Shown: positions 21,234 to 32,400 of the stretch, piece by piece | How positions within the stretch are numbered: position 1 is the first letter of the stretch | Layout of the letters: every line of letters starts with the position of its first letter | Assembly (NCBI RefSeq): GCF_015832195.1 | Contig: NC_052030.1 | Location: 10,001,439 to 10,065,438 of the forward strand | Direction: 5' to 3' | Origin: Motacilla alba alba | Lineage: Eukaryota > Chordata > Aves > Passeriformes > Motacillidae | Length of the DNA stretch: 64,000 bases | Position numbers and translations under genes: made by a program | The notes under the pieces: model-generated | The model's input: only the letters and a program-made list of their open reading frames with translations | Told to the model about the DNA's origin: nothing | Databases searched by the model: none

Positions 21234-21986
21234 ATGGGCTCAGCCATGGGCACGTGGTTGCTGCTCCTGGTGCTGCTGGTGGCAGCCCCGGCTCAGGCGG
21301 CAGCGCCCCGGCACCGCCCGGTGCTGCCAGACACGGCGGGCAGCGGGGACGGGGACGAGGCGTCGGCCACGCTGCCCGCCCAGCCCGTGACCCCCCGGAT
21401 CAGCCCCACCGTGGGGGACGCGCCGGGGACCACGGTGACCAACAGCTCGGCTCCGGGCGTGCTGGACGGGCTGGTGGACTTCTTCAAGGAGTACCTGCTG
21501 CTGGTGGTGGTGGTGGGCTCGCTGTCCTTCGTCCTCCTCTTCATCATCTGCGCCGCCGTCATCGTCCGGCAGAAGCACAAGGCCTCCGCCTACTATCCCT
21601 CCTCCTTTCCCAAGAAGAAATACGTGGATGAGCGGGACAAGTCGGGGGGAGCGCGGGCGTTCAGCGAGGTGCCCGACAAAGCGCCCGAGGCCGGCGCAGA
21701 AGAGCCGCTGGACGGCGGCCGGCAGCTCCAGGCGGACATCCTGGCTGCTGCCCAGAACCTCAAATCCCCCCACAAGGCGCCGCTGGCCAACGGGGCCCAG
21801 GGCGAGCAGAATTCCCCTCGGGAGGAGGAGGAGAAGGAGGAAGGGGAGGAAGGAAAGAAGAAGTTGGGGGATGAGCAACCCAAGCCCCCTGCCCAAAATC
21901 CAGGCGCGGAGGAAGCGGCGAGCGCAGGAAGCAAGGAAACCCCAGATGCTTGCCAGGAGGGCTCCCAGGCTCCCTCTGGAATCTGA
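21234..21986 (+). CDS. TMEM119: Transmembrane protein 119, 250 aa, single coding exon
   Basis: TMEM119 is a single-pass type I membrane protein known as a marker of homeostatic microglia and as an osteoblast differentiation factor; its biochemical activity is not settled. The coding exon follows an acceptor at 21211/21212. ATG at 21234 is used here, but the in-frame ATG at 21246 (Met5) is also possible. A signal peptide covers about 1-23. A short ectodomain has NSS at 70-72, a possible N-glycosylation site. The TM segment is about 88-111. The next stretch, QKHKASAYYPSSFPKKKYVD, and RAFSEVPDKAP and RQLQADILAA.QNLKSP, match human TMEM119 closely. The C-terminus is a Glu/Lys-rich low-complexity tail, shorter than human (283 aa). 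Position next to SELPLG supports the assignment. Confidence 0.96.
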   Translation: MGSAMGTWLLLLVLLVAAPAQAAAPRHRPVLPDTAGSGDGDEASATLPAQPVTPRISPTVGDAPGTTVTNSSAPGVLDGLVDFFKEYLLLVVVVGSLSFVLLFIICAAVIVRQKHKASAYYPSSFPKKKYVDERDKSGGARAFSEVPDKAPEAGAEEPLDGGRQLQADILAAAQNLKSPHKAPLANGAQGEQNSPREEEEKEEGEEGKKKLGDEQPKPPAQNPGAEEAASAGSKETPDACQEGSQAPSGI

Positions 21987-22565
21987 GGCAGGGACACGGT
22001 CCCGGGCAGGCCTGAGGAGCTGCTGGCTCGGGACACATGATGGACATGGTGGATCAGGCTCCGTACGTACGTGGTGGCTCAAGGAAGCCCCGATGAAGAT
22101 CCCGTTCCCCCCCAGCTCCCCCCACCCTGGTGCTGATGGGATGCTCACGGGGGGGATTTGCCAGCTGGTGGCTCTCTCCAGCACTGGAACGCTGTCAGCC
22201 CCTGCTCCTGCTGCCCAAGGGGCTTCTCCCACCCCAGGCACTGGGTGGGTGCTTCCCCCCAGCTGCAGCTCTGCCCCCACTGTGCCACCAGCTTCCTCCC
22301 AATGTTATTTTAACCAGCAGCAGCAGCCCGGTCTGCGCCGGGCTCCTGGCTGGGAGCCGTGTCCCTCTGGGAGAAGGGATGGGACCAGGGCTGGAGGTCT
22401 GTAGGACATGGGTCAGCTTTGCCCATGGCCACCCAAGAGAAAGAGGGATGAGGATTTAGGGACAAGGACTCTCCTTTTCTTCTTCCACCCCAGAGCCCAG
22501 CTGGATTTTTGCCTCACTTCCTGAACCCCTTCAGCTAGAAATAAAGGTTTCCTCCGCACAGCTCC
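21987..22565 (+). other. TMEM119: TMEM119 3'UTR with AATAAA at 22540-22545
   Basis: AATAAA at 22540-22545 is followed by a GTGTGTGTCTG-type downstream element at about 22573, placing cleavage near 22560-22565. The UTR contains no other notable motif. Confidence 0.85.
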
Positions 22566-24120
22566 TCTCCCGTGTGTGTCTGCAGCCGTGGGGTGGCCAG
22601 GGGACAGTCCCCGTGTCCCTGTGCTCCTCCAGGGGCAGTGGGGCCCTGGGCAGGGTGCTATCAGTCCCCACATCAGCACATCACGTGCCCTTCCAGGAAA
22701 CCTTTATCTTGTGCCCACAGCTGTGGGGCTGAGGAGGGGCTGTGGGGGACTCAGCCACGGCCCTGGGTGCAGCTGCTGCAGTGGGGACAGCAGGGAGACC
22801 TGGCAGGTGAGTGAGGCTGTCCTGCCTCAAAGGCAGCACATCCCTGTACCCCTGAACCTCCTGTATCCCTGTGTTTTGTCCCATTATGTCCTTGCTCCAG
22901 GACAACCTTGCCTTGGGAAGAGTGTGCCACCACCAAGAGCTGGTTTTGCCCCAAAGCAGATGTGAGTGTGTGAAGTTTCCCCAATTTTTTTTTTTTTTTT
23001 TAACTGGGAAATCCTGCTCCTGCTCCTGGTGAGCAGGATTGTGACATGAGGGACAGGCACGTTCCTTGCTGCTGGAGGGTGCCAGGAGCTGAGGAACCAC
23101 AAGAGGGACCATGTGAGTGACAAACTTGCAGCAACGTGTGACCTCAGAGTTAAAAATTACAAATATTGTGCCCGGATGGAGCAGAATGAGACGATTACTT
23201 TTTTTTTTTTTTTTTTTAAATGTGGTTTTAAATGTTTAACAACACCCTCAGTATGAAAAATGGGAAGTGATGTGTCTTGTGGGGGGGTTAGAAGGTTAAA
23301 AAGTGAAGTCTGCCAGCGTGTTGTCTGCTCGGTTTGGAAATACTCCTCCAGAAAAGAGGAACTCTGGGAGCTCCCCCTCAGCTCTGCATTCCAGCTCTGC
23401 TATTCCCCACCGGGGCTCCAGTCTGAGGGTGTACTTTAGAGAACCTTGGAGTGGTTTGGGTAGGAAGGGATCTTAAAGGTCATCCAGTTGCAAACCCCTT
23501 CCTTGGGCAGGGACAGCTTCCTCTAGCCCAGGATTTACAGCTCTAGCAGAGCACCTGGTGAGTGAAAAATGAAATCCTTAGAGAAAACACCCCAAAATTC
23601 AGGCTGTTCCTCAAAGAAGAGCTTCAAAAATCGAATGGTGACAGGATGGGAGCAGAAACCACCAGTGTTTCCTGGTCACTTTTCCCTTTGGCACCTGCAA
23701 AAGGTTCCCAGAATTCCAAGGGCAGGAATTTGCCCCTGGATTGCGAAACCAACCCCGACACATCCGGAGCCAGGGACGGCCCCACAGCTCTCACACACAC
23801 ATCCAAAGCAGGGCAACACTTCCCACTAAATTCCATGAGATATTAGGCAAAACTAGACATCTTCCCAAAATAAAAATGAAAGTGCAGCCCTTGCAGTACC
23901 GGGCAGCGGGGTTCGGCCTCCGGAGCGGAGTCTTCCCGCGGCATTGCCGAGGGGACAGCAGCCCCCATCCACGTGAGCACTACGGGGTGGCCGGACACCA
24001 CAGGGACACGTTGTGCGTAACTTGTGCGTATCTTACAGCTTGAGTAGTGCACGGGGTCCTACAACAGCTCGGGAATTGCGCTGCAGAGTGAGGAGGGAGG
24101 AGGGGAACTGCGCGGGCAGC
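22566..24120. other. TMEM119-ISCU spacer including the ISCU 3'UTR
   Basis: No coding exon is supported. Two T-runs lie near 22985-23001 and 23199-23217, and a CR1 fragment at about 23440-23535. The right end must include the minus-strand ISCU 3'UTR below 24121. I could not find a canonical AATAAA on the minus strand close to the stop, so the ISCU transcript end is undetermined. Confidence 0.5.
23440..23535 (-). mobile_element. CR1 fragment (minus orientation)
   Basis: The sequence TTGGAGTGGTTTGGGTAGGA, AGGGATCTTAAAGGTCATCC and CCTTGGGCAGGGACA reads as the reversed CR1 3' end. Confidence 0.8.
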
Positions 24121-25909
24121 TCAGGCGTTGTCGGCTTTTTTGTCGGGTTCTCTGTTTGGATCCTGCTTCAGTTTGTAATCGGCCAAGGCAGCCTTGATGG
24201 CGTCTTCAGCCAGCACTGCAAAGCAAAATAAAAAAAGCATTTTAAGGAGAATTCAAGGGCTTTTAGGACAAAAGATGAAAAACAAAAGCAGGCAGCAGTG
24301 AGCAAACAAGACCAGCAGCATAGAGTGGTACCCTTACAGCACAGGAGTAGAATGTGAATGGAATTCCTGAGCTACTGAATTCCTACAGTGCTGATTTCAT
24401 GTAATGTAGCTTCAGATAATAACAGAATTCAGGATCTGATTGTTTATTATCAGTCTGCTGAGCCACAGCCTCCAAAATATTAAAGTGATCCGAAAATTTT
24501 TGAATTAACCCTGAAATCTGAACAGGTTTTCTCTTAAGGACAACGCTGTGCAGACACTGTTTGGAAAACAGCATCCGGAGGTATCTGTGCTATTTCCAGA
24601 GTGCCTGAGATCCAGGGTTTTTACTTACTGGAGCAGTGCAGTTTGACAGGGGGAAGGCAGAGTTCCTTGGCAATGTCGGTGTTCTTGATTTTCAGCGCTT
24701 CATCAACCTGAAACACAGGCAGAGGCGGTCAGGGGCCCTGCTGTTTGTGTTTGCTAAGAAGGTTTAATGCTCCAGAGCCAGCAGAATCCACAGGGGAGCT
24801 CCTCTCAGCTGCCCAGGGCAGTGAGGGATGTGGGAATTAAGGAATGTCTGACTGACATATCAGTGTCACACACTGTCCCCACTTGGGCTGCTTCAAGTCT
24901 GTTCATCCTCTATCACAAGACTGAGGTGCATTTACTGCTGGCAGAAATGATCTAAATGTTCTCTATGATTAAAATTTCTGCCATCAGCCTGGTTTTGCTC
25001 ATTGCACAAGACACAAAGCAATTTCCTGGAGAAATGTTTTACTTGGGGACATGGTGAGTGGTGGAGCTGCCAGTGCTGGGGGAACATTTGGACTTGATGT
25101 TCTTAGAGAGCTTTTCCAACCCTAAGGATTCTCTGAGGGTTCTTGAAAAATACAATTATTGCCCTACAACTGAAACTCTGACAGCGCTGCAGTCACTCCT
25201 ACAGCACAGAGCAGTGCAGGGATTCCCTGGAGAGCACTTCCTACGTGATCCCAGCAGAGAACACCGGCACGTGGGAAGCTCTGCAGCCTTCCCGGAGCTC
25301 CCTCACCGTTTTCCCTTTGACCCACTCCGTGGCCAGCGAGCTGGAGGCGATGGCTGAGCCGCAGCCGAAGGTTTTGAAGCGAGCATCCACGATCTTGCCG
25401 TTCTCGTCCACTTCCACCTGCGGGAGCATTTTGGGGACATTCAGTGCCCGGTTCAGCTCGGCCAGGGCCCCCCAGCCGGGCCCGCGGGGAGCGGGAATGG
25501 CCCTGCCCCGGGGACAGAGCACGGGCAGGGCGGGCATGAGGGAAGCCCGCGCCGTGCCCTGAGGAGACACGGGCAGCTCTGACCCTGGCAACAGCCCCGT
25601 GTGACCCCACCCAGGTGCCAACCGGTCCCCAAGGTCACCTGCAGCTTCATGACGTCGCCGCAGGCCGGGGCGCCCACCAGGCCGGTGCCCACGTTCTTGG
25701 CGTTGCGGTCGAGGGAACCAACGTTGCGCGGGTTCTCGTAGTGATCCACCACCTGCCAAGACACAGCGTCAGCGAGGGTCACCCCGCGCTCCCCCGTCCC
25801 TCCCCATGTCACGCTCGCCCCTCACCTTCTTGTGGTAGCCCAGCGCGGCCGGGGCCGGCCCGGGCCGGGGCCGCAGCAGCGCCGCCCCCGCCGCCCTCAG
25901 CGCCGCCAT
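24121..25909 (-). CDS. ISCU: Iron-sulfur cluster assembly scaffold ISCU, 160 aa, five exons
   Basis: ISCU is the mitochondrial scaffold on which the NFS1-ISD11-ACP complex with frataxin builds [2Fe-2S] clusters. Minus-strand exons are 25826-25909, 25639-25752, 25307-25417, 24629-24707 and 24121-24215, with phases closing at 160 codons plus TGA. Residues 1-24 form an Ala/Arg-rich presequence, with the mature protein starting near YHKKVVDHYENPRNVGSL. Cluster ligands are present: Cys in GAPACGDVM (plus its Asp), Cys in KTFGCGSA and Cys in LPPVKLHCS. The LPPVK motif recognised by the HSC20/HSPA9 chaperones is intact. The Met after LHCS, the site where substitution bypasses frataxin in yeast Isu1, is retained as Met130 and is split A|TG across the last intron. 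The tail differs from human (167 aa). The start lies in a TISU-like element. Confidence 0.98.
25050..25145 (+). mobile_element. CR1 tail fragment in ISCU intron (plus orientation)
   Basis: GGGGACATGGTGAGTGGTGG, ATTTGGACTTGATGTTCTTAG and CTTTTCCAACCCTAAGGATTC match a diverged CR1 3' end. Confidence 0.7.
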
Positions 25910-25913
25910 CTTG
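25902..25913 (-). promoter_or_regulatory. ISCU: TISU/YY1 element over the ISCU start codon
   Basis: The minus strand reads CAAGATGGCGGC, an exact match to the TISU consensus SAASATGGCGGC, with the ATG as the real start. TISU supports scanning-free initiation on very short leaders and also binds YY1. The neighbouring TATA box predicts a leader of about that length. Confidence 0.7.
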
Positions 25914-26477
25914 ACTGAGGGGAGGGGCGCTGGTCGCCTCCCTTTTATAACCTCGGCTCTGGCCACGCCCTCGGTCACGCCCCGGTCACGCCCCTTCGCC
26001 GCCGGAGCTCGCGTCTCACCCCGGTGATTCGTTGGCCGCGCAGACGGCGCGAGCGCTGGGGCCGCGCTGCGGCTGAAACGATCAGTGAATAAATAAACGG
26101 TGGAAGCGGCCCTTCAGTCGCGACAGCGTTTCCGTCGCGACAGACGGCGCGCGTGCGGCACGCGGCGCCACACTCAACATGGCGGGCGAGCGGCGCCGCG
26201 CACGCCGCGGACCCTCTCGGAGGCCCCCTGATGGCCACACAGCGGGGTGCCCGCGGCGCTGCCTGCGCCACGGGCCCGAAGACAAAGGGTCGCGCCGCGG
26301 CCGCACTCGGCGCAGCGCGGCCCCGGTGCGCGGGCGAGCGAGGGGCGGGGCGGGCTGAGGATCCCGGTTCTTCCCGCCCGGTTCGGCTGGCGGTGGGGCG
26401 GAGCGGCGGGACGGGCGGCGCGGGGGCAGCCGCGGCGGCCGGCGGAGCGCGGCGGGCGGCCAGCGGAGCTGCATAAG
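25910..26477. promoter_or_regulatory. Bidirectional ISCU/SART3 promoter (CpG-rich)
   Basis: The 568 bp between the two start codons are CpG-rich. On the ISCU side a minus-strand TATAAAAG lies at 25942-25949, which would put the ISCU start near 25918 and give a leader of roughly 10 nt. On the SART3 side the 10-mer GTCGCGACAG occurs at 26117-26126 and 26134-26143, 17 bp apart, and CpG density is very high up to the ATG. YY1/TISU-type elements (AAGATGGCGG or AACATGGCGG) sit at both start codons and at 26175-26186. The head-to-head arrangement is the same in human, so co-regulation is likely; start sites are inferred. Confidence 0.85.
26179..26358 (+). other. Possible uORF of 59 codons upstream of SART3
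   Basis: ATG at 26179 in the context AACATGGCGGG opens an Arg/Gly/Ala-rich frame that stops at TGA 26356-26358, 119 bp before the SART3 ATG and in a different frame. It would be a uORF only if transcription starts upstream of 26179. The composition is what any GC-rich island would encode, so a functional peptide is not claimed. Confidence 0.3.
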
Positions 26478-26485
26478 ATGGCGGC
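26474..26485 (+). promoter_or_regulatory. SART3: TISU-like/YY1 element over the SART3 start codon
   Basis: TAAGATGGCGGC differs from the TISU consensus only at the first base and contains a perfect YY1 core AAGATGGCGGC. It overlaps the first codons. Confidence 0.55.
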
Positions 26486-29400
26486 GGCGGGAGCTGAGGC
26501 GGCGGCCGAGGAGGAGAAGCGGCTGCCGGAGGGAGACCCCGAGTCGGGCGGGGACTCGGACGATGAGGGCGACTCGGACTCGTCTGGGGACGGCGAGGAT
26601 GAGGAGAAGGAGAACGAGGCCGAGATCCAGCGGCTGGAGGAGCAGGTGGGCCCGGCGGGGCAGCGGGTGTGGCGGGAACGGGGCTAATCCGTGTCTGCCC
26701 CGGCAGTTCGGTGCTGGGAATGGCAGGATGGGAATTCCCGTGCTCCTTGTGAGTTTCCTCCAGCTCGGGATATTCTGTGATTGTCTGGAGTCTGAGATGG
26801 AAATTGACCAGCTTGGGATTTTTTTTGAGAGGGGAGATAAGAGGGAAGTCGTAGTAAGCAGTTTGTGTTCATTGAGAAATCTGAGCCGGCTGCCCGCGGG
26901 ATTTTATTCCCTTTAAAGAAATTAAAGCACAGTTCTGTCTGTGAGCAGTGGCGGGACCGAGGGAGCGGCCGGGGCTGTGTCAGGGGTTAGGTTAAATCTG
27001 AGGAAATCGGGAAAACTGAGGAAATCTGCGTTGTCTTCCTCTGTGCTCCCACCACGGGAATTGTCTGATTGTTTTCTGACTTCTTCCATCACTCAACCCG
27101 GCTTTTAAAATGGATTTATTTGTATTTTTTTCAGCTGTCCATCAATGCTTTTGACTACAACTGTCACTTGGATCTGATCAAGCTGCTCCGGCAGGAGGGA
27201 GAGCTGGTGAAGCTCCGCAGAGCTCGGCAGAAGATGAGCGAGCTCTTCCCCCTCACTGAAGGTACGGAGCGTCCTTTGCCCTCCACAGGTGCAGGATGCT
27301 TCAGCAGTGAAATCAAATATTTAGGCCAATTTTCAGCACCCTCAGTCAGGGAATGTGATCCAGAGCTCAGCGAAGTCCTGCTAAAAATTTTGTAGGCAGG
27401 CAGCAGAGAAAATTCCCTCTTGGTGGAAATTGTGGGTGCTTGAAGTGGGGATTTCTGGTTTTGCTCGTAACTCGGAGGTGATGGATTTTATTCTTGGAAA
27501 GGGAAGGGGAGGCCCTGGCACAGGTGCCCAGAGAAGCTGGGGCTGCCCCGGAAGTGCCCAAGGCCAGGCTGGACAGGGCTTGGAGCAGCCTGGGATAGTG
27601 GGAGGTGTCCCTGCCCAAGGCAGGAGGTGGAATGGGATGATTTTCAAAGTACTGAGGAATTCCAACTTCTCCCTCTGGTAAAAAGGTGCTTGTTTAGCAC
27701 CAATTTAAGAGGCCTCTGCCCAACTTTTATTTGAAATAATTTAGGAATTGTGGAGGCTAAAATTCCTCTCTTTGCCCTTGCTCCCCCTCCTTTGTTCTAA
27801 GTTTGTTGTTTAAAACTCACCAAGTGGACATAACTTATTATTTGTGAATATTAATCATGTGTTCTAAATGTTTTGCTTTCAGAAATCTGGCTGGACTGGT
27901 TGAAGGATGAGATAAAAATGGCTTCAGAGATCTCAGAGAGAGAGAAGGTTTATGAGCTGTTTGAAAGAGCTGTCAAAGATTACATCTGTAAGTCATCCCA
28001 AAATGCTCTAAAATGGGCTTTGTTTGGCTTTGCAGGGAAGTCTCTTGCTTCTGTTACAGTGAAGAAATCGGGTCAAAATTTCAAATTAATTTCTAAAATC
28101 TGAGTGTGAAGTGGTGCAAGGGAAGGATGTGGTGTCTGGTCTCTCCATTCCTCAGGAGCTGCTGCAGCTGTAGCTTAAAATTTTGGGGATAAATCCCTGA
28201 GTTCTTTGGGGATTTGGGTAAAGAGCTGGAAAAGCAAAGCCTGAGGAAGTGGAGGGAATATGGAGGTAAATCCCCCTCAAAAGCTGTGTACAAAATGTCA
28301 CATCAGTGACATTTCCTGGTGCTGGTGATCCCTCAGGGGAGGTGAAGAAGTGAGGAATTATCCTCTGGATCTGCTGGATTGCATTTGGGGTTTGGAGGCA
28401 CTTCTGGAGCCCAGGGCAGTCCCAGCCTGGGGTCCCTAAATGGAATTTGGTGTTGGTGGGAATGGCACCAGGCAGCCAGTGCTGTTCTCCCACCTCCCCT
28501 TCACCTGCAGGATTCAGCTGCTTCAGGAGGTGCTGATCAGGGAAGTTGAGGAGTTTGGAAAGAGGAGGAGGAGGAGCTGCTTTAATCTGAATTATTCCAG
28601 AGTGTGACAGCTCTGTGATCCCAGCTCAGGAAACAGGAATTTGCTGCTCTGGCATCTTGGTGTGGTTTGTGTGGCAGAGGTGACAGGCAGGGCCAGTCCC
28701 TGTCAGCAAAACCACAGGAGTGTCACCATTCAGAAGGAAACTGGGGCTGCTGCTGCTGAACCAACAGCATAAATACAATTCCCAAAGATTTAAACTTTTC
28801 TGCCTAAAAAAGAACACCGCCACATTGTTTTTCTATTTATATGCAGCACATCAGGCATTTGGGGGAGCAGAGCTGCATTTCCTCCTTATTATTTTTGAAA
28901 AAAATCAAATCACCTGCTTCTCCTAACCTTGTTTAGGTCCTGAAATTTGGCTGGAATATGCCCAGTATTCCATTGGAGGCATTGGGCAGGAAGGAGGCAT
29001 CGAGAAGGTCCGCTCCATCTTCGAGCGGGCTCTGACGGCCGTGGGGCTGCACGTCACCAAGGGCACGGCCCTGTGGGAAGCCTACAGGGAATTTGAGAAT
29101 GCCATCCTGGAAACAGCACAGGTGAGCCCGTTCCCGTTTGCTCCCATCCCAAAAAAAAGCTGTGGTGCAGCTCCTGGAGTCACCTGCAGCTGTCTCCTCC
29201 TCCCTGTTGTTTATTCCCAGCTGTAAAAACCAGCCCTGTGCTCCAGGAAAACCATTCTGTGGATTTGGCTTATAGATGAAAGGATTTGTGTTTCTGTAAA
29301 ATCCTAAAATCATCTCGAATCCAGGAGCAGAGTTTGGCTCTGCTGCTGGCCGAGGTGCCAAGAACAGCTTTAAATTGAAATGTTCCATTATTAAACACTG

Positions 29401-32400
29401 TTCTGTGGCTGTTTCTGCACAGAGTCAACCAAGTTTAAATTCCTAGACTGTTCAGCTTTTAACTCATTCATTATTCCACCATTTGTGGAGGAGGTTATTT
29501 TATCCACAGACTTTTGGCTTGAGGGTGTTTTATCCCTCGAAAGTTCTGTTTGATATCTGCAATTTCCAAGGTGGCCAGAATGGGAATATTTCCTTATTTT
29601 TGATAATTTGCTACATAAGAGATGGAAGTTTACAGATGTCCCTGCTCTTGGTGGCAGTGGGAACTGTTTGGTCTTTAAAGGTCCTTTTCAACCCCTAACA
29701 AAGGAGTAACAGGAGGATGTTCTTTCATTCCCAAACACAATTGAGGCTGGAAGTTTTAGATCCTCTCCCCACACCCCAGGGATTTACTGAAACCCTCTCT
29801 GGCAGCACGGTGGGGTTGTGAAATGGCACAGTCACCTGCTGCTTCCTTGTTCTCAGGTGATCATTTCCCCGTGCTTGTGTCAGCTTTCAGTCAGGAATGC
29901 TTTTCCCATTCATCCACCTTCCAAGGGCAGCAATTCCCAAGTTTTAGCTTTCCCAGCAGCGACTGAGATGCAGCTTGGCCCTGTGTGCCCTTCAAGGATC
30001 ATGTATTCACTTGGATCTCCGTTCCCTCAGCTCATAAACAATTCCCTCTCGTGTCCATCAGCTGGGGCTGGAGAGGATGGATTAAATTTCCCTGTTTTTC
30101 TTTGCTTGCAGCCAGCTCCTGGCAGCATTCCATCCCCAGAGCAGCAGCAGGTGCTGTGCAGCCAGCTCGAGAAGATCCACACGCTCTTCCGGCGCCAGCT
30201 GGGCATCCCTCTGCTGGGTAAGGGCTGCCGTGCTGGGACAGGGACTGCAGCAGCTGGGAGATGCTCCAGGCACCAGGATTCTCCTGGCACAGCCCCACCG
30301 AGTGCAGCTGGAGGTCTTGTGCTCTCTTGGATGAGGCACAGATCCCTCTGGATCAGGAATGTTCTGAGTTGTTGGGAGTTTGAGGATGTTCGAAGTGCGA
30401 GCGAGGAGCACAAAATGTGACTTAAAAATGAGGAGTTCAGCTGTGATTGCTGCACAAAACCCTTGGTAGGGAGTATCTGGCAGCTGGATTGTTGGAATTC
30501 TGCCTTCTCTAGTTCCTGCTTTAAGCTCCTTGAGTCCCTTTTCTTGCTCATGGGAAAAAGTTAAGCACAATTCTTTTGATTTCATTTCCATCTGGAAAGA
30601 ATTTGGGTTCTCTTTTCTCTAAAGCCTTGGGGAAAATTTTGCCACTTTGGTTTTTTAATTCCAATTGAGCAGCTTTAATTACAACTTGCCCTGAGTTTGT
30701 TATAGGGCACTGTATGAGATGAAATGTCATAGCCTTTAAGAATGCAGCAGTGTGACAGTTAGGGCCAAAAGAGGATAACAATTTAAATATTTGTTCAAAA
30801 TAAATTATAAATATTATATAAATAAAAATAGGAGTTTGTCCCAGAACCGAACATAGGTTGAAATCTGAATTTTCAGTTTTGTAAGTGCATTATTGATGGG
30901 ATTTCATGTTTTAATAGACATGGAGGCTTCATATGCTGAATATGAGGAGTGGTCAGAAGAGCCCATTCCAGAAACAACAATAAAGAACTACAAAAAAGCT
31001 CTACAGCAGCTGGAGAAGTGTAAACCCTACGAGGAGGCACTGGTAATGCTGGCACTTACACATTCCTTCCAACTAAGAGGGAATTCCTTTGGGGGGATTT
31101 ATTTTTTTTTGCCAAATTTAGTATTTTTTATTCTCCAGGCGGGGGATTTTGTCACCAGTGGGAATACTGACAATTATATACTGGGAATGCTGGAAATTAT
31201 GGGGTGCCTTGGGTGTGCCAGACCACCCTGAGGTGCACGTGAAGACTCTGGGTGTGTTTTCCAGCATTGGGTTAAGGGGAATAAACCCAGGGTCTGACTG
31301 ATTTCAGGCTCGTTCGGAGCTGTATGAAAATCAACAGCTGCTGATACAGAGACGAATCTCTTGTGTGAAATCTTGCACAAGAGCTGCTCTGAGGAGCAGC
31401 TGAACTGTTGGAGTCTTGCTTTGTTGAAGAGTTTGATGTTGTGTCTCCCTGGTTGTTTTCCAGCTGGGTGCTGAAACCCCAAAGCTGGCAGAATACCAAG
31501 CTTACATTGATTTTGAAATGAAAGCAGGTGACCCAGCTCGGATTCAGTTGATCTATGAGAGAGCTTTGGCTGAGAACTGCCTTGTCCCAGACCTCTGGGC
31601 ACGCTACAACCAGTACTTGGTAAGGAAATAAACCCAGGAATGTTTGCAGATTTGTTTTCTTGTCTTTACTTTTGTTTGTTTCATTTTAATCTCAGTTGCT
31701 GATAAACAGCCATTAAATTCTACCTCAGTCCTGTCATTTATTCTGTAAATCTCCCAGAAACTGATTTTCACCTCACCTTTGCTTTCCTCCTGTTTTCAGG
31801 GATGCGTTTATTCCTCTTGTGAGCATTTCTCGCTTTGCTCTGCTCTAGCTGTGTTTTCTCTGCAGAATAACAGGGTGTGGGCACTGAAGCAAACCCAGAT
31901 GTTCAGCCCCTGTTTCCAGGGGGGTTTGTTAGTGCAGTTTGAAGCTGATGCTGAGCTCCAGAGGCAGGACAGAAGGTGGCTGGATTAAGGGATCAGGGTT
32001 GACTCCCTGCAGGAGCTTATCCAGGCTCAGTTTTTCCGTCATCTCTTTCTCTTCCCAGCTGGACACAGCAGGTTGCAGGTGGAACAACACCTCCACAAAT
32101 AGGCTGGGTGTGCTCCTTCTTTGTATCCTTGACATTCTAGGAACAGTTGGGAATTCACTCAGTGCCTTTATTATATTTATTTATTTGGCAGAAAACACCT
32201 CACTGGCCTGGTAGTTCTTTCCTGAGCATATTCTTCCTCACGGGAAGGTGTTCACTGGGTTTTTAGGAATACAGAATTTAAAACACCCATCTGAGCTTTT
32301 AAAATATAAAATGAAAGTGCTGGCTTTTAGGTGCTGAAGTTTGTCTTGGGTAGTCTCTGTGGCTGACAGGAACTTCACTTTTCTTGTGTGATTCTTCCAG

